DNA from: Pseudarthrobacter sp.
GTDB taxonomy: Bacteria; Actinomycetota; Actinomycetes; Actinomycetales; Micrococcaceae
Direction: 5' to 3'
DNA: 64,000 nt
NCBI GenBank assembly: GCA_031178005.1
Contig: JAPSJV010000004.1
Location: 62,001-126,000, forward strand
Notes under the pieces: generated by a model
Told to the model about the DNA's origin: nothing
The model's database searches: none
What the model saw: the letters and a program-made list of their open reading frames with translations, nothing else
Translations under genes and position numbers: made by a program
Part shown: piece after piece, positions 9,729 to 19,072 of the stretch
Layout of the letters: each line of letters opens with the position of its first letter
Position numbering within the stretch: the first letter of the stretch is position 1

Positions 9729-10571
9729 CTACTTGACGGCGCCGCCTGTCAGCCCGCGGACCAGCCATTTCTGCGCGGCGACGGCAAGGATGAGGGCTGG
9801 AAGGGAGATGAGCGTGCTGGCCGCCATAAGACCCCCATAGTCGCTTTGCCCCTCGCCGATAAAACTGAAGGCAATGGCAGGGAGCGGGATTGTGTCCGAA
9901 TTGGCTAGGGCGAGCGCAAACAGGAAATAGTTCCAGGAGAAGATAAAGGACAGGATCACGGAGACTGCCAGGCCCGGCGCAACCAGTGGCAACGCGATCT
10001 GCCGGAAGCGCCGTAGAACGTTGGCGCCGTCCACCATTGCTGATTCTTCGATACTCTCCGGAACCGCCTCAAAGTAAGGAACAAGAAGCCAGACGCATAG
10101 CGGGAGAGTCACGATCACGTGGGCCAAAATCAGCAACGCATAGTTCAGGGCTGTGTTGCTGGGAGCCCCCAGAGACACAGACAGGACGAAGATTGGCAGG
10201 AGGAACATGATGCCAGGAGCCATGCGCGCCACCAGCATAAAAAATGCCAGGCTTCGCCATTTCCGGCGGACCACCACGTAGGCAGCAGGTGCCCCAATCA
10301 CGAGGCCGATCAGGGTGGACGCTCCGGCAATCAGCAGGCTATTGATGGTGTAGCGGAGGAAATTGAACTCGCTGAAGACCTTCTCAAAGTTATCCAGCGA
10401 CAACCCGGATCCCAGGTTGAACGGCGAACTGGAAATATCGATACTGTCCCGGAAAGCGGACCAGACCATAAAGACTATCGGCGAGAAAAAGACAAGAAGC
10501 GCGACGGCGTACCCCAGGTAAACGGGGACCAGACGCTTGCCTGTCATGACGCGGGCTGAATCAGTACTCAA
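9729..10571 (-). CDS. ABC transporter permease (carbohydrate type)
   Basis: MSTDSARVMTGKRLVPVYLGYAVALLVFFSPIVFMVWSAFRDS...EESAMVDGANVLRRFRQIALPLVAPG. Confidence 0.88.
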   Translation of the reverse strand: MSTDSARVMTGKRLVPVYLGYAVALLVFFSPIVFMVWSAFRDSIDISSSPFNLGSGLSLDNFEKVFSEFNFLRYTINSLLIAGASTLIGLVIGAPAAYVVVRRKWRSLAFFMLVARMAPGIMFLLPIFVLSVSLGAPSNTALNYALLILAHVIVTLPLCVWLLVPYFEAVPESIEESAMVDGANVLRRFRQIALPLVAPGLAVSVILSFIFSWNYFLFALALANSDTIPLPAIAFSFIGEGQSDYGGLMAASTLISLPALILAVAAQKWLVRGLTGGAVK

Positions 10572-11487
10572 TGGTGAACCTCCGGCGCGCAGCGGTGAAC
10601 AGTGCTGCCACGATGATCACAATGGCAAACAAGGTGATTTGAAGCGTGGCCGCATACCCTGGGTCCTGGTCGATGAACGCGGCGCGATATCCATAGACGT
10701 TCAGGGTGTTGGTGGAGTTGACGGGACCTCCCTGCGTCATCACGTAGACCGTGTCAAAGAAGCGGATCAGGTCCACTGTGCGCAGGAGCATGGCGACCGT
10801 CAGGACCGGCGCGAGCAAGGGGAGTCCGACGAAGATCGCCTTGCGCCAGCCCGTGGCGCCGTCGATGGCCGCGGCTTCGAAAGGCTCAGCAGGCAGTGAC
10901 CGAATCCCGGCGCCGATGATCAGTGCCATAAAGGGGGTCCACTGCCAGATATCGACAATGACGATGGCCCACGGGGCGATCTTCGGATCACCCAGCCACA
11001 CAACTGGATCAATGCCAATCGTGCCCAAAAGTGCATTGGCGATGCCCAAGCTGGGATCGAAAATCAGGAGCCACAACAGTCCAACTGCTACTGAGGCGAC
11101 AATCGCCGGCACGAGCATGGCAGCCTGAAAAATCTTCCTGCCCGGGACGTCGAGGCTCAGGAGATAACCCAGGCCCAATCCGAGAATGGTTTCCACGATG
11201 AGGCAGACCACGAAGAAAAACATGGTGATTCGCAAGGAATCCCAGAACAAGGCGTCGGAGAACAACTTCTCGAAGTTGGCGAGGCCGATGAAACCTCCGT
11301 TGGGCCTGCTGCTGGATCCGGCCAGGATGAAAGTCCAGATGATCGGGAGAGCCACCAGGACCAGTGAGATGACAATTGCGGGCAAAGCCAGGGGCCAGAC
11401 GCCTCTCGAAACGAATGGCATGGCTGATGATCGAACCGGCGGCGGCACCTTTGCAGGTGTCAGCCGGTTCTTGACGTCGGTGCTCAC
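10561..11487 (-). CDS. ABC transporter permease (carbohydrate type)
   Basis: LPAEPFEAAAIDGATGWRKAIFVGLPLLAPV EAA loop; six TM-like segments. Confidence 0.88.
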   Translation of the reverse strand: MSTDVKNRLTPAKVPPPVRSSAMPFVSRGVWPLALPAIVISLVLVALPIIWTFILAGSSSRPNGGFIGLANFEKLFSDALFWDSLRITMFFFVVCLIVETILGLGLGYLLSLDVPGRKIFQAAMLVPAIVASVAVGLLWLLIFDPSLGIANALLGTIGIDPVVWLGDPKIAPWAIVIVDIWQWTPFMALIIGAGIRSLPAEPFEAAAIDGATGWRKAIFVGLPLLAPVLTVAMLLRTVDLIRFFDTVYVMTQGGPVNSTNTLNVYGYRAAFIDQDPGYAATLQITLFAIVIIVAALFTAARRRFTIEY

Positions 11488-12779
11488 TTAGGTTCCACCA
11501 GCAACGGTTCCAGTCCGCTCTGGATAGCCTGCGCGGCCTCTTCAGGAGTGGATTGGCCGAGGATGGCTTGATCGACGCCGTCGCCAATGACCTTGCGCAT
11601 GGCCGGTGCCTTTGAACCTACCGGACCCACCTCAGTCTCGCCGTTTTCCAGGATGTACATAAGGGCGGCGCGCCAATCCGTCTGTGCCTTGGAGCGCAGC
11701 TTGGCTACGTAGTCGGCGTTTTCGAAGACAGAGGTACGCGGTGGTGCGATTCCGGCCAGTGCCATTTCAAGTTGGTGCTCCGGGTTGGTGACCCATTCGA
11801 CGAAGTCCCAAGCAGCATCGGTGTCCTTGGAGAACGGTGACACCGCCAAGCCCCAGGAAAGGATGGTTGGGGTGGAGCCTTCGGAACCGCCGGGAATGTT
11901 TGCTACTCCTACGTTCTCCGCAACTTTGGACTTCGCCGGGTCAGTGAGGACACTCAGCTCGCCCGTGGCTTCGAGTTCAATGGCGGCCGAACCGGCCGTG
12001 AACAGATTGTCCGATTCGTTGAAGGAGTAGTTGACGATCCCTGGCGGGCCGTAGTCCGCAGCGAGCGTGGCATATTGCTCAATCGCCTTTACGGCGCGGG
12101 GATCATCGAAGTTTGCTTTGCCATCTGATGTCCAGTCCAGGCCATCAGCGTGGAAGAAGGGACCAAAAGTGTATGCCAAGACGTCGGGGGCGCCGCGCAT
12201 GGTGATAGGGGTGACGTCAGGGTGATCTGTCTTCAGGGTCTTGACCGCGTCCATGAGTTCATCGATGGTTTCAGGAACCTGGAGGCCGCTCTGCTCGAAG
12301 AGATCTGTCCGGTAGTACATCACTGGGCCTTCGACGTTCAGCGGGATGGCTGTCGTTTCACCGTCGACTTTCATTCCGGCTATCGCTGCCGGCGCGAAAC
12401 CTTCCGCGTCATAGGAGGCATCAGCCCCGGCCAAGTGGGTATCGAGGGGTTCGTAGTAGCCGGACTGGCTGAACATGGCGCCCTCGCGCGATGGGATGGT
12501 CATGAAGACGTCCATGGCGTTGCTCTTGGACTGCAGGTTGAGCTGGATTTTATCCCGCATCTGCTGCTCGGAAAGGACTTGGATTGTCACGTCGGCCCCG
12601 GTAGCGGCCTCGTACTTGTTGGCGATTGCCTCCAGCGCTTTGCCCGTGGGGTTGGAATTCAGGATGACGTTTACAGTAGCCGGGCCGGACGGTTCGGTAC
12701 TGCTGCAACCAGCGATGGCGCCGGTACCTGCCAAGGAGAAAATTAGTGCGCCTGCAAGCAAATGACTTCGTTGTCTCAT
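11484..12779 (-). CDS. extracellular solute-binding lipoprotein
   Basis: MRQRSHLLAGALIFSLAGTGAIAGCSSTEPSG lipobox; family-1 SBP body. Confidence 0.88.
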   Translation of the reverse strand: MRQRSHLLAGALIFSLAGTGAIAGCSSTEPSGPATVNVILNSNPTGKALEAIANKYEAATGADVTIQVLSEQQMRDKIQLNLQSKSNAMDVFMTIPSREGAMFSQSGYYEPLDTHLAGADASYDAEGFAPAAIAGMKVDGETTAIPLNVEGPVMYYRTDLFEQSGLQVPETIDELMDAVKTLKTDHPDVTPITMRGAPDVLAYTFGPFFHADGLDWTSDGKANFDDPRAVKAIEQYATLAADYGPPGIVNYSFNESDNLFTAGSAAIELEATGELSVLTDPAKSKVAENVGVANIPGGSEGSTPTILSWGLAVSPFSKDTDAAWDFVEWVTNPEHQLEMALAGIAPPRTSVFENADYVAKLRSKAQTDWRAALMYILENGETEVGPVGSKAPAMRKVIGDGVDQAILGQSTPEEAAQAIQSGLEPLLVEPK

Positions 12780-12846
12780 AGATGGCTCCTGCTAGGGCCG
12801 GCAACGTGTGGTGTTTCAGCTTGCCGGGCAACTTTTTGTATTTATG

Positions 12847-12877
12847 CTCATTTGAGATTATATAAAACTCATATGAG
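12847..12877. promoter_or_regulatory. tandem operator CTCATTTGAG-N11-CTCATATGAG
   Basis: Two 10-bp near-identical palindromes, start-to-start spacing 21 bp, upstream of the SBP and downstream of the SorC-type gene. Confidence 0.65.
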
Positions 12878-12989
12878 CTAATTAAGTTTCGCGCAGCACT
12901 GAGATGAAGTCAAGGGTTGGTGACAAGGCATGGGGAAGCGAAGTTTGTCATGCCGTGTTGGATGGGGTGTAGAGCTTGTGTCTGCCGAC

Positions 12990-13979
12990 TCAGACTTGAT
13001 TAAGGATGGCGAGAGCCAAGGATTCGTCGGCCACCAGGGAGGTGAAGAGCCCTTCGCGTGCGGCGACAATTGTTTGCGAAGCCCGGTTGGTACCGAACGA
13101 CGTTGCCACTATCTCCGGAACTGCCCGGAGCTGATCAAGATCAATGCCGATGACGCGATCGTCAATGACATTGGGAATGATGTTCCCGTCTTTGCCGAAG
13201 AGCCGTCCGCTGATTTCACCTATGACGCCGGAGTCTGTGGCCAGCGCTTGTAGTTCAGGGCTGAGTGAATCGAAGACCAGCGATCCGCCGGCCCGCCACG
13301 CGCCTACGGACACCACCGCAACATCCAGCCGCTTGTACTGGTGGAGGACGGCAGCAATATCCGGCTGGAGCCGGAGCGACTGGGCTGTGCGGGCGTCAGG
13401 GACAACCAAGGGCGCGTATAGGACAAAGGCTTCGCCGTGGGAGATCTCGGCAACTCGACGAACAAGTTCGACGTTTCCTGATCCCGAGACCGCTCGGGCC
13501 AGGTGCCCTGACAGCTGGATCCAGGTACACGGCTGTAAGTGCTCAACTTGCTCAGCCATGGCCAACAGGGCTTGGCTCCAGGTGAGACCCACAGTGTTGC
13601 CGGGCCGAAGGAGGCTTTCGAGCAGGCGGGCAAGGGCGCTGCCGATGGCTTTGACGGTGTTTCCAGGGGCTGGCGAAACGACCACAACATTGCGCAGGTT
13701 GAGGGCTGCGCGCAGTTCTTCAGCCAGTTCAACATTGAGTCCGGCTGGGTCGACGACTTCGATGCGGACCAAGCCTGCTGATCTCGCCAAAGTGAGGAGC
13801 CGGGCAACCTGAAACCGACTGATCTCAAGGTCATTGGCAATGTGGACTTTTGATTGGTCGTCAAGAAAATACGCACGCGCCACTTTGGCGGCCAGTGCGA
13901 GCTCCGCCTCTTTTGACAGTGGTTCCGAGGCTTCGGAGTCCGCGCCCGGAGCGCGGGGGGGACGGCCGCGTCTCACCAT
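12990..13979 (-). CDS. SorC/DeoR-type sugar-responsive transcriptional regulator
   Basis: MVRRGRPPRAPG...ARAYFLDDQSKVHIANDLEISRFQVARLLTLARSAGLVRIEV; sugar-binding C-terminal domain. Confidence 0.85.
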   Translation of the reverse strand: MVRRGRPPRAPGADSEASEPLSKEAELALAAKVARAYFLDDQSKVHIANDLEISRFQVARLLTLARSAGLVRIEVVDPAGLNVELAEELRAALNLRNVVVVSPAPGNTVKAIGSALARLLESLLRPGNTVGLTWSQALLAMAEQVEHLQPCTWIQLSGHLARAVSGSGNVELVRRVAEISHGEAFVLYAPLVVPDARTAQSLRLQPDIAAVLHQYKRLDVAVVSVGAWRAGGSLVFDSLSPELQALATDSGVIGEISGRLFGKDGNIIPNVIDDRVIGIDLDQLRAVPEIVATSFGTNRASQTIVAAREGLFTSLVADESLALAILNQV

Positions 13980-14166
13980 GCCCAGACCCCTTTCGGACGT
14001 TCGATCTTCGGCCTCCAACGTTACATTAAGAGCTTGATACCCCTGCGCCCCGACCTGCGAGAACTGTTGCCAAAGTGACGCAAGAGGTCCACTCTGAAAG
14101 TGATCACGCCGTGGCCGGGGAGCCTGGGCACGGTTCCCCAGGTAACCGTGAGCTGTGGAGGTCAAG

Positions 14167-15657
14167 ATGAGTGCTACGTCTGATCAGGTCTTCGACGTCA
14201 CCCCCGACAAAAATCATGAACCCGCCCTGAAACGGGTCCTCGGCCCCAAGCTCCTGCTGCTGTTTATTGTGGGCGATATCCTGGGCGCCGGCGTGTATGC
14301 AGTCACAGGAACCATGGCCGGCACGGTGGGCGGCATCGTCTGGCTCCCGTTCCTGCTGGCGTTTGTGGTGGCAACGCTGACGGCGTTCTCCTACCTCGAG
14401 CTGGTGACCCAGTATCCGCAGGCGGCCGGAGCGGCACTGTATACGCACAAGGCCTTCGGCATCCACTTCGTCACGTTCCTGGTGGCGTTCGCCGTCGTCT
14501 GTTCAGGTATTACCAGCGCCTCCACCTCGGCGAACGTCCTGGCGCAGAACTTCTTCGGCGGACTCGAGATCAACGGCTGGATGGGGGAGGTGCAGCCTGG
14601 GGTGATTACCGCCGTCGCCATGGGATTTATGATCCTGCTGGCCGTGATCAACCTTCGCGGCGTAGGGGAGAGCGTGAAGTTCAACGTGGTCCTCACCATG
14701 GTGGAGGTGGTGGCGCTGTGCATCGTGATCGGCGTCGGGTTCTTTGTGATGGCACAAGGCACCGGCAACCCCGGTGAAATCTTCGTTTTCAACGACTCCC
14801 AGGACAAGGGCTTGTTCCTGGCCGTCACGGCCGCCACGTCCATCGCGTTCTTTGCCATGGTGGGCTTCGAGGATTCCGTGAACATGGTGGAGGAGACGAA
14901 GAATCCGGAGAAAATCTTCCCGCGGACCATGCTGACCGGCCTGGGAATCGCGGTGATCCTGTACATGCTGGTGGCCGTTTCGGTGGTGAGTGTCCTGTCG
15001 CCCACGGAGCTGGAGAACATCCGCGAGGCCGAAGGCGCGGCGCTCCTGGAAGTGGTGCATAAGGGCTCGCCGGACTTCCCGATCGACAGAATTTTCCCGT
15101 TCCTGGCCGTCTTCGCAGTGGCCAACACCGCGCTGATCAACATGCTGATGGCCAGCCGGCTGATTTACGGCATGGCCCGCCAGCACGTCCTGCCAACGGC
15201 GCTGGGAAAAGTCCTGCCAACCAGGCGCACGCCATGGGCCGGCATCCTGTTTTCCACCGTTCTGGCGCTGGGACTCATCTGGTACGTCAGCACCGACCCG
15301 AAGAGCAACATCGTCGCCAACCTGTCCGGCACCACGGCGTTCCTGCTCCTCTGTGTATTCACGGTGGTCAACGTGGCGTGTGTGGTCCTCCGGCGCAAGC
15401 GCGACCCCAACCGGAAAGTCTTCTTCACCTCGCCGGGCCAACTGCCGCTGCTGGCCGCCTTGCTCTGTGCTTTCCTTGCCGGCCCTTGGGTGGGACGCAA
15501 CCCGATCCAATACCAGGTGGCCGGCGGACTGATGGCCATCGGCGTGGTGCTCTGGTTCATCACCTGGCTGATCACCCGGCGCAATGCGGTTCCGGCCGAA
15601 CCCGTTGTTGAGCAGGACGCCGGCCGCGATGAGGACGTTCCGCCGCCGCCCCGCTGA
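14167..15657 (+). CDS. APC family amino acid permease
   Basis: KRVLGPKLLLLFIVGDILGAGVYAVTGTMAG...ATSIAFFAMVGFEDSVNMVEETKNPEKIFPR. Confidence 0.9.
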   Translation: MSATSDQVFDVTPDKNHEPALKRVLGPKLLLLFIVGDILGAGVYAVTGTMAGTVGGIVWLPFLLAFVVATLTAFSYLELVTQYPQAAGAALYTHKAFGIHFVTFLVAFAVVCSGITSASTSANVLAQNFFGGLEINGWMGEVQPGVITAVAMGFMILLAVINLRGVGESVKFNVVLTMVEVVALCIVIGVGFFVMAQGTGNPGEIFVFNDSQDKGLFLAVTAATSIAFFAMVGFEDSVNMVEETKNPEKIFPRTMLTGLGIAVILYMLVAVSVVSVLSPTELENIREAEGAALLEVVHKGSPDFPIDRIFPFLAVFAVANTALINMLMASRLIYGMARQHVLPTALGKVLPTRRTPWAGILFSTVLALGLIWYVSTDPKSNIVANLSGTTAFLLLCVFTVVNVACVVLRRKRDPNRKVFFTSPGQLPLLAALLCAFLAGPWVGRNPIQYQVAGGLMAIGVVLWFITWLITRRNAVPAEPVVEQDAGRDEDVPPPPR

Positions 15658-15776
15658 CGTTCCGCCGTCGCGCCCCCTGAGGCCGCCCCGGGCGCCGACC
15701 TGACCCAACGCACGACGGCGGTGCTGCCGCCGCCGGAGTGCGGACGGCCGGCGTCGTACGCTGATACCGTCAGGGC

Positions 15777-16577
15777 ATGCACTCGGTAACGCACGGCGAA
15801 GGCACGCCCCTGCTGATGATTCACGGATTCTGCGTCGACCACCGGCTTCTGCTCAGTCTTGAACCGGTCTTCGCTGCCAACGGGGGCTGGCAGCGGGTTT
15901 ACGTGGATCTGCCGGGGATGGGGCAGACGCCTGCGGGGCCGGATATTGACGGTTCCGAAGCTGTGGTGGCCGGGATCTCCGCCTTTATCAAAGAGACGTT
16001 CGGAACGCGGCCCTTCGCTGTTCTCGGCAACTCGTTTGGCGGCCTCCTGGCCCGCCGGGTGGTGAGTGACTTTGGTGAACAGGTCCTTGGGCTGGCCCTG
16101 ATTTGCCCAGTGGTATTTCCCAACCACGCAGACCGGGACGTGCCGGTGCGGACGGTGCTTCGCCGGGACCCGGCTGTCACCGAGTCCCTGGACCCGGAAG
16201 ACGCCAAGGACTACGGCGACATGGCCGTGGTTGAGTCACAGGAGAACTGGGAACTGTTCCGGGACCATGCGCTTCCCGGGTTGAGGGCTTTCGACCGCCG
16301 GGCAATCGGACGGATTGCCGCCCGCTATGCGTTGGACAGCCAGCCGGAATCAACGGAGTACCCGGGACCAACGCTCATCATTGCCGGCCGGCAGGATCAT
16401 GTGGTTGGCTACCAGGACACTTTCAAGCTCCTTGGGTATTACCCTCGCGCCACCATTTCCGTTCTGGACAGAGCAGGCCACAACGTTCACCTGGACCAGC
16501 CCGAGGTTGTGCGTTCCCTGTTGGACGACTGGCTGGACCGTATGTCCATGTCCCGGATCAGCGAGCTCAGCAGCTGA
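15777..16577 (+). CDS. alpha/beta hydrolase
   Basis: LLMIHGFCVDHR...FAVLGNSFGGLLARRVV; C-terminal DRAGHNVHLDQP. Confidence 0.88.
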   Translation: MHSVTHGEGTPLLMIHGFCVDHRLLLSLEPVFAANGGWQRVYVDLPGMGQTPAGPDIDGSEAVVAGISAFIKETFGTRPFAVLGNSFGGLLARRVVSDFGEQVLGLALICPVVFPNHADRDVPVRTVLRRDPAVTESLDPEDAKDYGDMAVVESQENWELFRDHALPGLRAFDRRAIGRIAARYALDSQPESTEYPGPTLIIAGRQDHVVGYQDTFKLLGYYPRATISVLDRAGHNVHLDQPEVVRSLLDDWLDRMSMSRISELSS

Positions 16578-16604
16578 CCTAAAGCTGCCGACGCGCGGCG
16601 AGGA

Positions 16605-16772
16605 ATGAAGCCGCGCGATTTCCGGTCCATCCCAGTCCACCATCGCGGCCGCTGCACCGGGGTTCAGAGCGGCGGTGGCCTCAGCCATTGCTTCGAGCGA
16701 AGGCAACGCCGCCGCGGTGCCTTCGGCAACAATGCGCTCCGCCGTGCGGCTGAGTACTTCGTTCAGTTCCAT
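16605..16772 (-). pseudogene. 5' fragment of a short ORF that loses its own stop and runs into antisense of the hydrolase
   Basis: AGGAG RBS before MELNEVLSRTAERIVAEGTAAALPSLEAMAEATAALNPGAAAAMVDWDGPEIARL, then frame stays open antisense to the hydrolase down to 16350. Confidence 0.35.
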
Positions 16773-16997
16773 GTCATTCTCCTGTTCGGTTCCGTACCTG
16801 AAGACTGCGCGGCAACCGTGTGAACCAGCGTGTGATGGAAACCGGAAAGTTCGACGGCGGCACCCGGGAATGTGCCGGGGGCACCTTTGGGAGCGGCCGG
16901 CCAGCAGAAGGATCGCGTCCCGCGGCGGTGGCAGCAACGGTGCTAGCATCTGAAGCTCTTGGCGGCAGCAAGCTGCACAGACGACTGGGGGACAAAG

Positions 16998-17156
16998 GTG
17001 TTTGAATTTGGAATCTTGGCAATTCTCTACTTTTTGGTGATGGCGGCCCTGGTGGGGCTCGCCGTTTACGCAGTGGTGCTGCTGATCATCTTCCTGCGGC
17101 TCCGCATCAAGGAGCTGAAGGCGGCCCAGCCACCTGCTCCGAACAACAGGGGGTAG
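16998..17156 (+). CDS. small single-pass membrane protein
   Basis: GTG start; VFEFGILAILYFLVMAALVGLAVYAVVLLIIFLRLRIKELKAAQPPAPNNRG. Confidence 0.6.
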   Translation: MFEFGILAILYFLVMAALVGLAVYAVVLLIIFLRLRIKELKAAQPPAPNNRG

Positions 17157-17329
17157 CGTCCCGGAGGTTCGCCGCTGCTGCCGGATATTCCGCTCGACAG
17201 CTGCAGTTGCTCCGGGAATACACTGGCGGAATGGGTTCCATTGACGATTCCATAGCCGCCATGCCACGCGCAGATCCTGGTGAAGGCGGGAAAATCGTTG
17301 GAAGCATAAATCCTGAGGAAGGTGGCTCG

Positions 17330-17833
17330 ATGAAAACCAAAGAACTGTTGCTGGATGCGTTTGGCAGGATCCGCGAAACTGTGGCCGAAACACTGGATGG
17401 GGTGGACAACCAGCTGCTGGCCCACCGGCCGTCCGGTACCGGCAACTCAATTGCCTGGTTGATCTGGCATTTGGGCCGGGTGGAGGACGTCCAGGTGGCT
17501 GAGGTAGCCGGGCTGGAACAGGCCTGGACATTGCACGAATTTGCGGGACGGTTTGCCTTGCCGCTGCCCGCCGAGGACACCGGCTACGGGCATTCATCTG
17601 CCGAGGTGGATGCTGTTCAGGCCCGGCCGGACCTGCTTTTGGAGTATTACGATGCCGTGCACCGGCAGACTGTGGAGTTCCTGCAGGGCATCGGCGAAGA
17701 AGACCTGGACCGGATCGTGGACACTGACTGGGATCCGCCGGTGACGTTGGGCGTGCGTCTGGTCAGTACGCTTGCCGACTGCCTGCAGCATGTGGGACAG
17801 GCCGCGTACGTAAAGGGGCTGGGGGCCGAATGA
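17330..17833 (+). CDS. DinB/DUF664-like protein
   Basis: MKTKELLLDAFGRIRETVAETLDGVDNQLLAHRPSGTGNSIAWLIWHLGRVEDVQ; four-helix DinB pattern with His motifs. Confidence 0.8.
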   Translation: MKTKELLLDAFGRIRETVAETLDGVDNQLLAHRPSGTGNSIAWLIWHLGRVEDVQVAEVAGLEQAWTLHEFAGRFALPLPAEDTGYGHSSAEVDAVQARPDLLLEYYDAVHRQTVEFLQGIGEEDLDRIVDTDWDPPVTLGVRLVSTLADCLQHVGQAAYVKGLGAE

Positions 17834-17870
17834 GAATGCCATCTGCAGGGAGCCACCTTGGGCGCATGTC

Positions 17871-18560
17871 TTGAGCGGGATGCCCGCCGTCGAATACGGG
17901 GCTGAAGGGACCGTCGAATCGGCCTACTCGAACCGGGCCCAGGAATACATCAGCGCCCTGGGTTCCATTGAGGCGATGGATCCTGCGGACCGGGAACACA
18001 TTGCCGGGTGGGCCCGGCCCATTCAGGGGCGGGTGATCGACGCCGGGTGCGGTCCTGGGCACTGGACGAAACATCTGGTTGACCACGGAGACGAGGCGGA
18101 AGGAATCGACCTCGTCCCGGCATTCATTGATCAGGCGATGAACCGGTTTCCTGGGGTTCCCTTCCAGGTAGGATCCTTCTCCCGGCTCAGCGTGCCAGAG
18201 GGTTATGCATCGGGCGTCCTTGCCTGGTACTCCCTGATCCACATCCAACCGGACCAAATCCCGCCCATCCTTTTAGAACTGCGGCGTGTGCTGGCGCCGG
18301 GTGGAACCCTTCTCCTTGGATTCTTTGAAAGCGCCCAGTTCCAGGAGTTCGCGCATGCTGTTACACCTGCTTACTCATGGCCCGTAGAGGAGATTTCCGG
18401 TCTGCTAACCGAGGCTGGTTTTGAAGTACTGGCGCATGAAAAACGAACGAGCGCCGGGCACCGGCCACATGCTTCGATCACTGCGCGGCGGACATTTGAC
18501 GCCATCGCTCTGAATGTCTCCGGGGCAGGGAATCTGCGCCCCGTAATCGGTGGCCCATGA
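17871..18560 (+). CDS. class I SAM-dependent methyltransferase
   Basis: GRVIDAGCGPGHWTKHLVDHGDEAEGIDLVPAFIDQA. Confidence 0.88.
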   Translation: MSGMPAVEYGAEGTVESAYSNRAQEYISALGSIEAMDPADREHIAGWARPIQGRVIDAGCGPGHWTKHLVDHGDEAEGIDLVPAFIDQAMNRFPGVPFQVGSFSRLSVPEGYASGVLAWYSLIHIQPDQIPPILLELRRVLAPGGTLLLGFFESAQFQEFAHAVTPAYSWPVEEISGLLTEAGFEVLAHEKRTSAGHRPHASITARRTFDAIALNVSGAGNLRPVIGGP

Positions 18561-18599
18561 GCGTCGTTTTCATTACAGGCAACATCGCACGGGCGGGCA

Positions 18600-19001
18600 C
18601 TACCCTCGAACGTTGAATCCGCCCAAGTCCGGCACAACCCAGCGGCCGGCCTCCTTTTCGAGGGGGATCAGTCCGGCAATCACCGGCTCCTCCATGGGCA
18701 GGACACCCATGATCCGCGGCACCTCACCGAAGCGGCCAGAGGGATGGGCGGACGTCTCCCAGCGGACCTCGACGCCGGCCTCCGCCAAGGCGTCTTCGTC
18801 GATGACGGCGAGCAGCAGCGGCAGATCCAGATCGGCGTAAACCAGGTCCAGTACCAGTTGGAGCTGGGACGCCGTTGACGCGTGGATGTAGCCGGCCTCG
18901 TCCAACGTGAGTTGCCGCGTGGACACCTCGTACTCGCCGAACCGTGCGCACGCCTCCCAATCGTCTTCGATGCTCACGTGCACCAACCGTTGTCCGCCCA
19001 T
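18600..19001 (-). CDS. DUF952-like protein
   Basis: LVHVSIEDDWEA...YIHASTASQLQLVLDLVYADLDLPLLLAVIDEDAL. Confidence 0.7.
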   Translation of the reverse strand: MGGQRLVHVSIEDDWEACARFGEYEVSTRQLTLDEAGYIHASTASQLQLVLDLVYADLDLPLLLAVIDEDALAEAGVEVRWETSAHPSGRFGEVPRIMGVLPMEEPVIAGLIPLEKEAGRWVVPDLGGFNVRG

Positions 19002-19072
19002 GCTGTCCTCCTGTGCTAAATGAAACTCTAACGTAGCATTACACTGGGGATGCGAGTCAACGAGGGAGAGAA

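Noticed and set aside
14503-15708. 401-aa minus-strand ORF opposite the APC permease
   Set aside because: Antisense shadow; no start context and His/Gln-rich composition
16350-17597. 415-aa minus-strand ORF
   Set aside because: Mostly shadow of DinB and hydrolase genes; only the short MELNEV segment with an RBS is kept, as a low-confidence fragment
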